A stretch of 59,071 bases of DNA from RGIG426 sp045639905 (lineage in GTDB: Bacteria > Bacillota > Clostridia > Oscillospirales > Acutalibacteraceae). The DNA is taken from assembly GCA_045639905.1 (NCBI GenBank), contig JAZUDZ010000063.1:1-59071 (forward strand), written 5' to 3'. The position numbers were made by a program, and so were the translations under genes. How positions within the stretch are numbered: position 1 is the first letter of the stretch; every line of letters starts with the position of its first letter. Shown piece by piece: positions 37,201 to 44,754 of the stretch. The notes beneath the pieces were generated by a model. It was given only the letters and a program-made list of their open reading frames with translations, did no database searches and had not been told where the DNA came from.

Positions 37201-37790
37201 TTCAAATGGGCCCTTTTGATTAATGTAATGTAAAATGGTGTACAAGCCCAGTTTGGAAGTTTGTCAATCCACGGAATTGTTTTGTTGACAATGGTTGACG
37301 GCAGTGTTGAAAGGGATACAATCTTGAAGTTATTGAATTTCCAGTATTCACTGACCAAGTCTCGACCGGATACGACAACACTCACATTGCAGTATTCCGC
37401 CAAGTGATTGATTTCCGATAAAAACTGAGACCCAGACCCTGTCTCATTAATTCCGTCTATGATAATTACAAACCGATATGGCACATCGGTATTATTTAAA
37501 ACCATACTGTCGTAGTTGTCTATATACTGAATAAAGTCTTTTTCACTATATATTCCCACTCCGTAGTAATTCCTTGCCAAGTATTTTCGAATTCCATAAG
37601 ACTCGATTTTACACGCCGAAGCAGAAACATAGAGAGGAACAAGCTGTTTCCCCCTTTCCACAAGGTTCTGAGCCAATATTTTTTGATATAAATGGACCAG
37701 AGAAACACTCTTCCCGTAACCTCCGCCGGCATGCAAATATACATTTTGCCCCTGGCAAATTAAATCCAAAGCCAATTCAGCAAAGGTCAT
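34263..37790 (-). CDS. NACHT-type STAND NTPase, tandem paralogue
   Basis: 1175 aa. P-loop AGGGYGKS (21-28), Walker B FVIIIDGINETG (about 105-116), and ISHQIFLDYFAAE, the NACHT C-terminal marker with His retained. The centre has a NRNLTDSDF pentapeptide-like stretch and then beta-rich repeats to the end; the tail NTNLNSKELEILQSYGAD matches the end of the next gene's product (NTNLTGA, KEILKQYGA). It lacks a visible effector domain. GAGGAG 9 nt before ATG. 76 nt separate the pair, so they may be co-transcribed. Differences in the propellers suggest different ligands. Confidence 0.82.
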   Translation of the reverse strand: MTFAELALDLICQGQNVYLHAGGGYGKSVSLVHLYQKILAQNLVERGKQLVPLYVSASACKIESYGIRKYLARNYYGVGIYSEKDFIQYIDNYDSMVLNNTDVPYRFVIIIDGINETGSGSQFLSEINHLAEYCNVSVVVSGRDLVSEYWKFNNFKIVSLSTLPSTIVNKTIPWIDKLPNWACTPFYITLIKRAHLKSNDFATEFQLLDAYFDFSVGKLIHQTERKPIFKKENDDDKSGNFYDDMTAVVSQVFPLLCTKMMKSMRMDFSLEDTAFIKQIADAFIGQVYDLGVKEIYKICEEILCPLGVLAHYDNSKSFVYRISHQIFLDYFAAENMLRLNESGFDKISELLSGQVAEGTLRFFVQGLDTDRSEILHGLNEYIGRDASRRSDSALNANAVKLFSYAGPSIENECFANRNLTDSDFCSFDEIKNTVFDGSKFGPESLPLKYLPIGSSMCFSKEKGRLFVENDVCVLAGSHYAYRIDPGTGRMTERYDIDAEDLESLWLVDYLGQPYLAIPSVDYIQFQPVDSNLPSRIIRSEEMWWEPHYINGTGYASSDGHLFAYDMDAGITGEIAFALDVGGNGNQCFWFLDEDKECFIVQFKKNCYTMEKDEYRKLFNHTKLNRNFGNSLLGGCLQPRYCFEYQNNLVLVLPQAVIFKEEEVFFTENVIVGADWVDEKAGLLLLLLEVGHLLILDLDTKETTDPVPVEKKICLWIYPSTMEYPHFVLSNGNRVAVACEEGIQLFKRQGKNLLVRGRFIPLSMDWYSNIFTYKQDFIVFSGEVICRINPNGKMVWVKRCNEESTIDFYHTKSHQFLANRGPFPKVVSLEEKEISIRSIETPYEHGGYHAMMRFHVTELNDVIFSDGLLNGPIVYILRGDQYQKYFKLSESPYSFPPVKNSDALIDSFECKYIHLVDSESLVTIGECLKDGTLYKKLFCILLNSQLEFRELFSIEAVDGKDMMGVYYEKTSEFLWLEENAIYLISCRQDSQSYIDIPWCFPRERCLEFSTGFDKLEAHIVYRNADTLAFLLGNKRDWFILKVDLKGKEIEWQPVFDDRQSDFLFLDVLDDNRVLFWAFNSHQLIEVTILGNNHSCRKTDLKIYPDGSNIHAHKHKIYWKEADSEIIHIYDIKTEKMQALYPYLQNVTGSSFKNTNLNSKELEILQSYGADTLDDSK

Positions 37791-37870
37791 ACTCCGTGCT
37801 CCTCTCGCATCTTTTCTTTGATTTTCATTATCGCATATTGGTCCGAAGTTTGCAACCGAATGACGGTGTT

Positions 37871-37914
37871 AAAATGGAGGAATGGCCCTCCTTCAAGAAG
37901 AGGACCATCCTTTT
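37871..37914 (-). terminator. terminator overlapping the end of TPR-like paralogue 3
   Basis: On the minus strand AAAAGGATGGTCCTCTTC pairs with GAAGGAGGGCCATTCC plus TTTT, with two single-base bulges. It includes the last codons and ends before the NACHT promoter region. Confidence 0.65.
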
Positions 37915-38822
37915 AATAATTGATGCGTCAAACCCGCTAAATAACCATCCACTTTTTTATCAAGTATCTCAATTTCGATAGAATCGAGATACTCATTTGC
38001 CTCTTTTTTCCAAAACTTAAAATCGTCTATCATAGATTTCACCGCTATCGGTGTCACCTCTTCAAGTTCCATTTTATCAATCAAAAGGCAATACTTTGAA
38101 GCGAACTTGAAGTATTCGGACTGTAAAAATATTAACTGGTCCGGGAAACGAATACCAACTTGGCACTGAGAAATGTATCGGCTCAGTTTAATGACTTCCT
38201 TATACTTCCCTTGAGAGAGTAATCTTTTTTGTAAAAGTAAGGCACAACTATCGGCGTTTGCACATTCTTTTACCGCAGTCCGCAGAGCCTTTTCACTTTT
38301 CTTCATTTTCTTCTGTTGCTTGTAAAACTGCGATTCAAGGCTATACACCTCCGGCTCATTTGGATACCACTTTTTCAGATTGCGCATCATTACCTTGATT
38401 TTGTGATAATTCCTGTCAGCATTTAGGATGAGGTATGAAGCCATATTCATGTGGCTTTTTAATTCGTGCTGTTTAAAAGGGATCGCTTTTAGCTTTTTGT
38501 ATAAATCTGCCGCTTCTTCATTTTCATGCAAGACTCCTTTTATCAAACATAAATATGACAAAAGAGTCACACTTTCCGGATAGAAACGCAATCCCTTCTC
38601 ACAAACGATTTTCGACTTACTGTGTTCGCCTTCGCCGAAGAGCCACTCAACATGAGCGACAACACGAGTTTCCGTGTCCAGTTTGCTCACCGACAAAAGC
38701 GGATCGGAAAAGTAATTTTCATAATCATCTTCATCGTCATCTTCAAGTAGGTCGTCCATTTCCATATCCATTTTTTCGTCATCAAAAACATCTTCGATTG
38801 ATTCCCATAAAACTTTCTCCAT
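37893..38822 (-). CDS. TPR-like helical protein with acidic N-terminus (paralogue 3 of 3)
   Basis: 309 aa. The first 40 residues are strongly acidic (EMDDLLEDDDEDDYE). The body has TPR-like helix pairs, FYPESVTLLSYLCLI, IPFKQHELKSHMNMASYLI and ALLLQKRLLSQGKYKEVI, that align with the two other TPR-like proteins of the window. AAAGGGG 6 nt before the ATG. It is last in the operon with membrane protein, zinc ribbon and JAB protease, so it may deliver substrates to the protease. No catalytic site. Confidence 0.72.
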   Translation of the reverse strand: MEKVLWESIEDVFDDEKMDMEMDDLLEDDDEDDYENYFSDPLLSVSKLDTETRVVAHVEWLFGEGEHSKSKIVCEKGLRFYPESVTLLSYLCLIKGVLHENEEAADLYKKLKAIPFKQHELKSHMNMASYLILNADRNYHKIKVMMRNLKKWYPNEPEVYSLESQFYKQQKKMKKSEKALRTAVKECANADSCALLLQKRLLSQGKYKEVIKLSRYISQCQVGIRFPDQLIFLQSEYFKFASKYCLLIDKMELEEVTPIAVKSMIDDFKFWKKEANEYLDSIEIEILDKKVDGYLAGLTHQLLKGWSSS

Positions 38823-38834
38823 AGGTACACCCCT

Positions 38835-39272
38835 TTATTTCTTTAATCGTATTTTTTTACAAAAACGGGCTTGGCCATGAGATATGCGCCAAATTGAAAA
38901 ATCCATTTGATCCCGAACAACAATGCCCGAAAGAACCGGCCCAAACACTTCCGCGAACTCACGGTTTACCTTACAATCCTGTTCGGAAAACTCGGCCCCA
39001 TAACAAATATGGCTATGCCAAAGCCCGACAATATATGGCTTAAGCACCCTGTTCGAACACAGTCGTTTGATTTCTTTCGTATGCCATTCACCATCCAGGT
39101 GAAATTCCACCTCGGATGGCGACGGCATATGAGAAGGCGGTATAGTGGTTTCCACAATCAAAGTCGCCCACAAAAAGTGATATCCCAGCAAAACCCCACC
39201 TGTTTCGAAACAAGTGTCTTTCACCGCTTTGCGAATTTTTCGGATTGTGGTTTTCGTCACCAATATCGCCAT
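38835..39272 (-). CDS. JAB1/MPN (JAMM) metalloprotease
   Basis: 145 aa from the ATG at 39272, with GAGG 9 nt before it. The JAMM site is complete: Glu23 in ETGGVLLG, HSH (86-88), then seven residues, S96 and D99 (SEQD). Prokaryotic JAB proteins cut ubiquitin-like or other C-terminal tails off proteins, or process sulfur carriers. No E1, E2 or ubiquitin-like gene is seen in the window. It sits between a zinc-ribbon protein and a TPR-like protein. Confidence 0.88.
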   Translation of the reverse strand: MAILVTKTTIRKIRKAVKDTCFETGGVLLGYHFLWATLIVETTIPPSHMPSPSEVEFHLDGEWHTKEIKRLCSNRVLKPYIVGLWHSHICYGAEFSEQDCKVNREFAEVFGPVLSGIVVRDQMDFSIWRISHGQARFCKKIRLKK

Positions 39273-39289
39273 TCTAATCATCCTCTTTT

Positions 39290-39463
39290 TTACTTTTTCC
39301 GAACCAGGTAACTGTGGCCGCATTTTTCGCACTTTACATTTGCGATATCCCCACGGACAAGCATCGGTCCAGGATACATCCAACCACAACGAGGACAATA
39401 AAAATAATCACTCTTCATTGTCAAATTCGGAACCACTTTCTTTTCGCTCTTTTTGTTTTTCAT
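39290..39463 (-). CDS. 57-aa zinc-ribbon protein
   Basis: A small gene in another frame between the JAB and membrane genes. ATG at 39463 with GGAGAG 7 nt before it; the ATG 7 nt earlier gives only a 20-codon frame. The product starts with a lysine-rich stretch and then has YCPRCGW and CEKCGHSY, a two-CxxC zinc ribbon with about 20 residues between the pairs. It may bind nucleic acid or, as in ubiquitin-like systems, a protein partner. The stop is 17 nt before the JAB start. Confidence 0.75.
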   Translation of the reverse strand: MKNKKSEKKVVPNLTMKSDYFYCPRCGWMYPGPMLVRGDIANVKCEKCGHSYLVRKK

Positions 39464-39499
39464 TTTTCATCTCTCCTTTTTTATTTTCAGATCTCCAAC

Positions 39500-40357
39500 T
39501 CATTGGAAATCCTGATTACTTGTTTCTTGCACACCCGATTCAACAAAAACCACACTGATAGCAGATTCAACTGCCTTACATAGTGTTGGGAATCTACTTT
39601 TTAAGTTGGTTCCCTCAATCACAACGGTTATATATTGTGATATTTCCCGGATGATTGCGATAACATCCTCTTCTGATGTTGTTTTAATGACAAACGAATC
39701 TATATCATTTAGGTCTATGATTAAAACTTCCGCCCGCCCAGAATCTACACGTTCTTTTACTTCCGCACAATAATCCCGCCCTGTAGCTGTAAACAATTCC
39801 GTGCCGGTAAGTCGCATTTGTTTCACGCACGGTGGGAGCAAACTTTTTATGAGCCTTTTGCGTTGCTTTTCCGATGGATAACCCGTCAAATAAAGCCGAG
39901 CCGTATTTGTTGTTTCCGTTAAATGTTTCAGGTATAATGATTCTATTCGTTTGATATCTATAGCCGTAAAGACCAAACAAAGAAACAAAAACAGACAAAA
40001 CAGACAAACATATCGAAACATATCCTGATATGATGCCGTGTGAATGTATTCATGAAGTTGCTGCGAGTATGTAATCTCAAAAAACCAGTGGTTTTTCCCC
40101 AAATAGTCAAAATAATTATTCAAAAAAAAGATTCCGACCGTCAAAGCGCTGCCAAGCCCCGCCAAAAGCAAGCCTTGTCCCCATTTGGAAGAAGGACGAC
40201 TCCCTCTATACAAAAAAGCAACAGAAAGTGTAGCCACTCCATACGTAATATATTCGTACCTTCGACTCACATCTTCCAAAACAATTCCCCAAATACACAG
40301 TGTCGCAGTCAAAGCAGCTAAAACGGCAAAAATAATCCAAGACTTTTTACGATTCAT
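39500..40357 (-). CDS. four-helix membrane protein with cytoplasmic alpha/beta domain
   Basis: 285 aa. Membrane helices at about 8-27, 35-50, 61-80 and 115-134; then a cytoplasmic domain (about 150-285) with alternating strands and helices (AEVLIIDLNDID, IREISQYITVVIEG, AISVVFVE). GGAGGGG before the ATG. I know no family for it. First gene of the JAB operon; its promoter block reaches into the end of the gene upstream. Confidence 0.7.
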   Translation of the reverse strand: MNRKKSWIIFAVLAALTATLCIWGIVLEDVSRRYEYITYGVATLSVAFLYRGSRPSSKWGQGLLLAGLGSALTVGIFFLNNYFDYLGKNHWFFEITYSQQLHEYIHTASYQDMFRYVCLFCLFLFLCLVFTAIDIKRIESLYLKHLTETTNTARLYLTGYPSEKQRKRLIKSLLPPCVKQMRLTGTELFTATGRDYCAEVKERVDSGRAEVLIIDLNDIDSFVIKTTSEEDVIAIIREISQYITVVIEGTNLKSRFPTLCKAVESAISVVFVESGVQETSNQDFQ

Positions 40358-40383
40358 ACAACCCCTCCTTCTTCTTTGTGTTA

Positions 40384-40409
40384 AGTGTACTATCGTTAAT
40401 ATCCCAAAA
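40384..40409 (-). promoter_or_regulatory. island promoter block for the JAB operon
   Basis: Minus strand: TTTTTGGGATA, 10 nt, TACACT (40384-40389), 26 nt before the ATG. It lies against the stop codon of the upstream gene. Confidence 0.7.
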
Positions 40410-40410
40410 A

Positions 40411-41055
40411 TTATTTGTTATCTGTTGTGTCTATCTCATCATCAAAAATCCCCAGGATTTTTGCGCATTCCCTTTCCAGATCATCCGCATCCTTTAGCCT
40501 CTGACGTTCAGACTCTTTGTAAAGCTGTCGGCACTTGTGAAACGCGTAATCCCCGGAATCGATTTTGTGAGTCATAAGTTCATAAAAAACCGGCCCATAT
40601 AACTCGAAAACACCTTCCGCTTCTCGAATACACTTCTGTATTTCTTCTTGAACTGCTTCTTTTGACGGAAAATCTCTACCGATTATCTTGATGGTAGCCT
40701 CATATTCAATAATTGCGGAAAATAGATTGACAGATAAACTACCTTGTTTCGGCCTACATAGAATATCACTGTTAAGCCTCGCCACCAGACCTAGGGCAAT
40801 AAGCAGCGCCTTGTCATCCAGCCGTTTCATGTCCGATGAACACATCTTTGCATCATTCGCCTCTTTCCGTTCCTCATCTTGGCAAACAAAGGAAGCCCGG
40901 AATATAATTTGCCTTTTTGAAACAACAACAGAAAAAAGCACATTTTCTAGTTCAAAATTAAAACATCCCAGTTCTTTATCAAAAGAATATAAAATCTTGT
41001 TCCTATCCAGCACTTTTTTAACATTATCCGCTAGACAATCAGAATACATCTTCAC
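40411..41055 (-). CDS. 214-aa protein, possibly YbjN-like
   Basis: GTG start at 41055 with AGGAGG 11 nt upstream (an ATG two codons on is possible). N-terminal 60 residues read helix, then strands FSFDK-like, CFNFELENVLFSVVV and QIIFRASFVC, a layout seen in YbjN/type III-chaperone-like folds; the rest is helical with a charged tail. Similar strand-rich beginnings are seen in the proteins at 47918 and 48684. The function is unknown; chaperone-like binding is a guess. It is the last gene in the operon with the OmpA-like lipoprotein. Confidence 0.6.
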   Translation of the reverse strand: MKMYSDCLADNVKKVLDRNKILYSFDKELGCFNFELENVLFSVVVSKRQIIFRASFVCQDEERKEANDAKMCSSDMKRLDDKALLIALGLVARLNSDILCRPKQGSLSVNLFSAIIEYEATIKIIGRDFPSKEAVQEEIQKCIREAEGVFELYGPVFYELMTHKIDSGDYAFHKCRQLYKESERQRLKDADDLERECAKILGIFDDEIDTTDNK

Positions 41056-41074
41056 TTTTTAATTTTCCTCCTAC

Positions 41075-41103
41075 GGACGCCGGAATCCCGGCGTCCTTTT
41101 TTA
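41075..41103 (+). terminator. G/C-rich hairpin with T-run on the plus strand
   Basis: GGACGCCGG (41075-41083) and CCGGCGTCC (41088-41096) pair perfectly, followed by a T-run on the plus strand, opposite to the surrounding genes. In the direction of the genes the hairpin precedes the ribosome binding site of the 214-aa gene and has no T-run. It may end an antisense RNA or act as a processing site. Confidence 0.6.
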
Positions 41104-41177
41104 TCTTCCGTGGTTTTCTCCTGCTTTATTAAGACATCCGCATGATATGCCGGAAGTGTACACATCAAGCATCAATC

Positions 41178-42371
41178 TTACAAAAATTTATCTAAGGATT
41201 TGGCCGTATCCGAATCGGATAAAAACATGTATATCGCCCGATTCTTTTTTGCTATATCCTCATTGAGCGTGCCGTCTGCGTTGTGGTCCTCAACACGAAA
41301 TTCACAATCGGCCGAACCTAATCCCACACAACGAATAAGATCTGCTTTGACACCGTTCTTCACGAGCAGTTCTTTAATCGTTTGGCTTCGTTTTAGAGAG
41401 AGCGCTTGGCAAGCTTCGGGGGAACCGACTCTTGCCGTTGTTCCGGCAATAATTACTTGTTGATCTGTATGGTTTTTTAAATATGAGATGACCTGCGCCA
41501 ACTCGTCAGTTGCGCTTTTGGGATCCATTAATTCCGCTTTATCCGGTACAAACTTAATAGTGTCTTCATGAAACGGAATAAAAGAGGTGAAGTCCAGTTC
41601 ATCTTTTGCAAAATTAACAACCGATACAGAGGGAAGTGTGTCGTCATGGTCCCCTAAAAGAGGTGTATCATCAAACTCAACGTGACAGCCGCCTCTTTCA
41701 ATGATTTCCGTCCATAATGCCTTCAGTTTGTATCGATAGGAATCCGGGAGATTCTCTTGCTCACCGGCAGTTGCACCGAGCCCTATCCACTTGACATCTG
41801 CAACATGACTTAATTCCGGCAATGCATGGTTCTTTTCAAGTAGGTCGGCCACAATTTTCGGATCTGTATCCAGTTTCTGGATATCCTTCATGTCAAGCAC
41901 ACCTGTGGTGCACAGACCTGAGTCTACTACCGTAATATGATTGGACAAGCCGGACGATGATAAACTGGCGGCTGCTATTTTAATGGCGCTAAGCGTATCC
42001 ACTTCCGGACTGGTTGCTTTGGCAAGAGCGAATCCGGTTAAGACTTCCTTACATTTCGCCTTTGCTTGTTTTAGTCGATTGTCGGCCCCAAGATCCTTGG
42101 CCGGGGCTACAATATCGACCGTTTTGAGTTGGCTTACATCGCCTTCTGACAAGACATACGATATCTTGCTTCCGTAGTTTTTACAGAGGTCTAATATCGG
42201 TTGATAGAAAACCTGCAACAACTCGTCGTTAAAAGCCGGGAAGTTCTGATGGCACGTGCCAAGAACATACGCCTGCCCAACAGGGCCATCGTCCTCACTC
42301 TTACCCATGCACCCACAAAGCATCGTACAAACCAGCAGGCAAATCAGTAATGTCGAGAGTATTTTTTTCAT
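41178..42371 (-). CDS. OmpA-like peptidoglycan-associated lipoprotein
   Basis: 397 aa. A signal peptide with lipobox LCGC makes Cys21 the lipid anchor. The C-terminal 110 residues fit the OmpA_C peptidoglycan-binding fold: IKFVPDKAEL, QQVIIAGTTARVGS, LSLKRSQTIKELLVKNGV and a late NRAIYMF. The centre (30-270) has Rossmann-like strands and is unrecognised. It should sit on the outer face of the membrane, gripping the wall. The gene upstream encodes a membrane protein with a large cytoplasmic tail, so a link from wall to cytoplasm is likely. GAGG 9 nt before the ATG. Confidence 0.85.
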   Translation of the reverse strand: MKKILSTLLICLLVCTMLCGCMGKSEDDGPVGQAYVLGTCHQNFPAFNDELLQVFYQPILDLCKNYGSKISYVLSEGDVSQLKTVDIVAPAKDLGADNRLKQAKAKCKEVLTGFALAKATSPEVDTLSAIKIAAASLSSSGLSNHITVVDSGLCTTGVLDMKDIQKLDTDPKIVADLLEKNHALPELSHVADVKWIGLGATAGEQENLPDSYRYKLKALWTEIIERGGCHVEFDDTPLLGDHDDTLPSVSVVNFAKDELDFTSFIPFHEDTIKFVPDKAELMDPKSATDELAQVISYLKNHTDQQVIIAGTTARVGSPEACQALSLKRSQTIKELLVKNGVKADLIRCVGLGSADCEFRVEDHNADGTLNEDIAKKNRAIYMFLSDSDTAKSLDKFL

Positions 42372-42390
42372 TTTTATCTACCTCTTTCCT

Positions 42391-43617
42391 TTATCGGTCG
42401 CTTAGTATGGCTTCCCATTCTTCGTCCGTATAAGAACAAAAACTTCCATCGCTGTCTCTTGACGTTTTTTGATCAGACGGAGCAGGGATCGGAATATCGT
42501 GAACCCGCGTGGGAATCTTCCGGTCCTGTGTAGGGTCTGGTGTCGAATCAGTATGGACCGCCTGTTGTTTATTCAAAACCAGCTTCACGGTATCACCGTT
42601 CGCATTGTTTGGAAAATCACAGTCGCGATAGACAGGGGGGACCGGAGATGTTTTCAAAAGGGCACTGGTCCGCTTTCTCCATTCATCGTCCTCCTCTTTT
42701 GTTGGCAATTCAGGGCGAAACGGTATATGTCTAGTTTCAGCCGTCTTTTTGCCGACCAGGTTCGCGAGCTCGTCATACTGAGTGCGAACAGAAGCGTCAG
42801 GGCCAATCTTTTCAGAATCCGATTCATGGGACCGTTCGATCACATACAGAACCCCTTCAACGGTAGAAAGTCGTTCTTCGAGAGCTTCCTTAGAGCGTTG
42901 GATCCTCAACTGCTCTTGAGCGCTGATGGTCTCGGTTGCATTATCACACAGTGCCTTGTTGTATTTGATCCACCATTCTTGTTGATTCTCTGCATGTTTA
43001 GCCCGATACATTTGAAGAAGCTGCAATTCTTCTTGCGCAGCGTGCTTGACGGTTTTGTTCTTTTCCAGAAGGTCTTCCAAAGGAGTACTCGTTAAAACGC
43101 CGCAAAGAAGGCTGCAAATAGTAGTAGCGGCCGGTATAAGCGACGAAAAGAGGGCAGCCAGTGACACGGCATCGTGATTGCTTTCGACCGCATCGGACAG
43201 CAAGGTACTCATAGTCAAAACCGCAGAATCCAGGGCCGTCGGTTCCTGAAAAAGAGCATCCTCTGTTGCCATAGAGAAAAAAAAGAACGGAACGTAGATA
43301 ACCACAAAACAGGTAACGGCCAAAAACCCCGAAAAAAACACTTCCGGCACTCGTATCAGACCATCAACGACTTCTCGTATTTTTCGGCCAAAAAGATAGA
43401 CCGGCAAGTCCAGGCAAATGGCCGTGACAAGCGAAAAAATCGCCAAAAGATATTTGTTCTCCTGCAGCACCATAGACCATCTGGTATACATGGAGACCAG
43501 GTCAGACAGAATGAACAAAGCCGTTGCCAACACTCCAACATTAAAGATGTCGCAAAGTTTCAGTCTACGCAGATATTTACACCGCGCATGATGTGAGCAC
43601 AAATCTTTTGTTTTCAT
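42391..43617 (-). CDS. membrane protein with long cytoplasmic coiled-coil tail
   Basis: 408 aa. Four membrane helices at about 26-45, 55-75, 95-115 and 150-170, then about 235 cytoplasmic residues: a charged coiled coil (175-270) and a Pro/Asp-rich disordered end. The start overlaps the stop of the 132-aa gene as ATGA. No family recognised. It lies between two soluble coiled-coil proteins and the OmpA-like lipoprotein, so it may be the membrane part of an envelope complex. The Ser/Thr-rich tail is a possible kinase target. Confidence 0.7.
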   Translation of the reverse strand: MKTKDLCSHHARCKYLRRLKLCDIFNVGVLATALFILSDLVSMYTRWSMVLQENKYLLAIFSLVTAICLDLPVYLFGRKIREVVDGLIRVPEVFFSGFLAVTCFVVIYVPFFFFSMATEDALFQEPTALDSAVLTMSTLLSDAVESNHDAVSLAALFSSLIPAATTICSLLCGVLTSTPLEDLLEKNKTVKHAAQEELQLLQMYRAKHAENQQEWWIKYNKALCDNATETISAQEQLRIQRSKEALEERLSTVEGVLYVIERSHESDSEKIGPDASVRTQYDELANLVGKKTAETRHIPFRPELPTKEEDDEWRKRTSALLKTSPVPPVYRDCDFPNNANGDTVKLVLNKQQAVHTDSTPDPTQDRKIPTRVHDIPIPAPSDQKTSRDSDGSFCSYTDEEWEAILSDR

Positions 43618-44012
43618 CGTTTTCCATTCCCCTCTTTGATTTTTTGCAACCGCTGAATCTCTTTGTCATACTCTTCAATTTCCTTTTTTAAAATGGGAAT
43701 TTGCCCATCAATATAGGCCATGATGGCGGCAGAGATGGTATGGTCCTGGATTTTTTGAAGGTTTTCAATGTATTGATGAGCAACCGCTGCTTTCTCAAGT
43801 TCAGAATCGGCTTTAATGGTCTCTACCCGACGGTCGAACATCGTTTCATCCACGTTCTGAATTCTGCCCCACCCCTCTCGCTCAACACCAATGGGATCAG
43901 ACCCGTCGCTCGTAAATTTTGGAGTACTCTTAAAGTCAACAGGAATTTGTGGGTCCATCGACGCGACGTCGTCAAATATTATTTGACGTATTTTTTTTAT
44001 TGCTCTTGTCAT
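43614..44012 (-). CDS. 132-aa coiled-coil protein
   Basis: A soluble protein with a disordered first half and a C-terminal charged helix (about 60-130; KKEIEEYDKEIQRLQKIK) predicted to form a coiled coil. AGGTGA before the ATG. It is coupled to the membrane-protein gene by a 4-nt overlap. No family recognised; it may bind the coiled-coil tail of that protein. Confidence 0.65.
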   Translation of the reverse strand: MTRAIKKIRQIIFDDVASMDPQIPVDFKSTPKFTSDGSDPIGVEREGWGRIQNVDETMFDRRVETIKADSELEKAAVAHQYIENLQKIQDHTISAAIMAYIDGQIPILKKEIEEYDKEIQRLQKIKEGNGKR

Positions 44013-44018
44013 AGCTTG

Positions 44019-44546
44019 TCACCTCTTGTAATTTTCAAGTAAACGCTCCGCATCCAACACCATATTGGCCCCACTACTATATGCTTCCAAAACCAATTTG
44101 GTTTTTTCGTCCAAAATATCGATACGAGAGTGAAGCGTGTTCTGACGTGCTTCAAGTCGTTTTTGCAACGTGAGTAGTTCCTCCTCCACATTCCGTCGAC
44201 TTGCACGTTTCTCGACAATGTTTTTTGCCTTTTTACGCCGTTTGTAGTTTTGCAGTGGTGATTCGCCTTCATTTTCCGGCTTCGGCTGCTTAGACACAGC
44301 TTGAAGATCTGCGTCAAGGTTTCGGACTGTCTCCTGGCATGTAGCAAGTCGCTCAATGATATCTGCCGAAAAATAATCGTAAAACAGTTTCTCTTTTTCA
44401 AGAAGAATCCTGTACCGATGCAGATATTTTTGAATTCGATTGGTTTTCTGCTTGGCGTCACGTTTCCCGCAACGTCGTACTAAGAATTTCGGCATATTGC
44501 TGACTGAACCAACACCGGCCCCCAGCTGATATTGCTTTAGTGTCAT
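44019..44546 (-). CDS. 175-aa basic coiled-coil protein
   Basis: ATG at 44546 with AGGAG 8 nt upstream. The chain is helical and basic, with a heptad-like central and C-terminal part (about 90-150). The N-terminal end has a Gly-rich GAGVGS and a basic RRCGKRDAK stretch. No family recognised. First gene of the five-gene OmpA-like operon; an adaptor role is inferred. Confidence 0.65.
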   Translation of the reverse strand: MTLKQYQLGAGVGSVSNMPKFLVRRCGKRDAKQKTNRIQKYLHRYRILLEKEKLFYDYFSADIIERLATCQETVRNLDADLQAVSKQPKPENEGESPLQNYKRRKKAKNIVEKRASRRNVEEELLTLQKRLEARQNTLHSRIDILDEKTKLVLEAYSSGANMVLDAERLLENYKR

Positions 44547-44575
44547 GACCGTCACTCCTATCATAAGTTACCCTT

Positions 44576-44601
44576 ATCATACAAGGCGCTTTATCCCAAA
44601 A
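44576..44601 (-). promoter_or_regulatory. island promoter block for the OmpA-like operon
   Basis: Minus strand: TTTTTTGGGATA, 10 nt, TATGAT (44576-44581), 29 nt before the ATG. Confidence 0.75.
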
Positions 44602-44640
44602 AACTGCTTGCGAGTTTGGAAATAAAGTTTCTATGTCTAC

Positions 44641-44666
44641 ACTTTAAAACATTCGTTATCCCAACA
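44641..44666 (-). promoter_or_regulatory. second, weaker leftward promoter block
   Basis: Minus strand: TGTTGGGATA, 10 nt, TAAAGT (44641-44646), 65 nt upstream of the better copy. The -10 is poor. Confidence 0.35.
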
Positions 44667-44696
44667 TATAAAACCGTTTCGAGCACAGCCTTAAAT

Positions 44697-44721
44697 GTTT
44701 GGATAAATAATTATGTATAAT
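44697..44721 (+). promoter_or_regulatory. island promoter block for the DUF6273 pair
   Basis: TGTTTGGATA, 10 nt, TATAAT (44716-44721), 33 nt before the ATG. The first G of GGG is T. Confidence 0.6.
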
Positions 44722-44754
44722 GCAGTTAATCTCAAATAAAAGGAGCTTGAACAA

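Noticed and set aside
39293..39398. N-terminal extension of the JAB protein
   Set aside because: It overlaps the zinc-ribbon gene in another frame, which has a proper start, CxxC pairs and a stop just before the JAB start.
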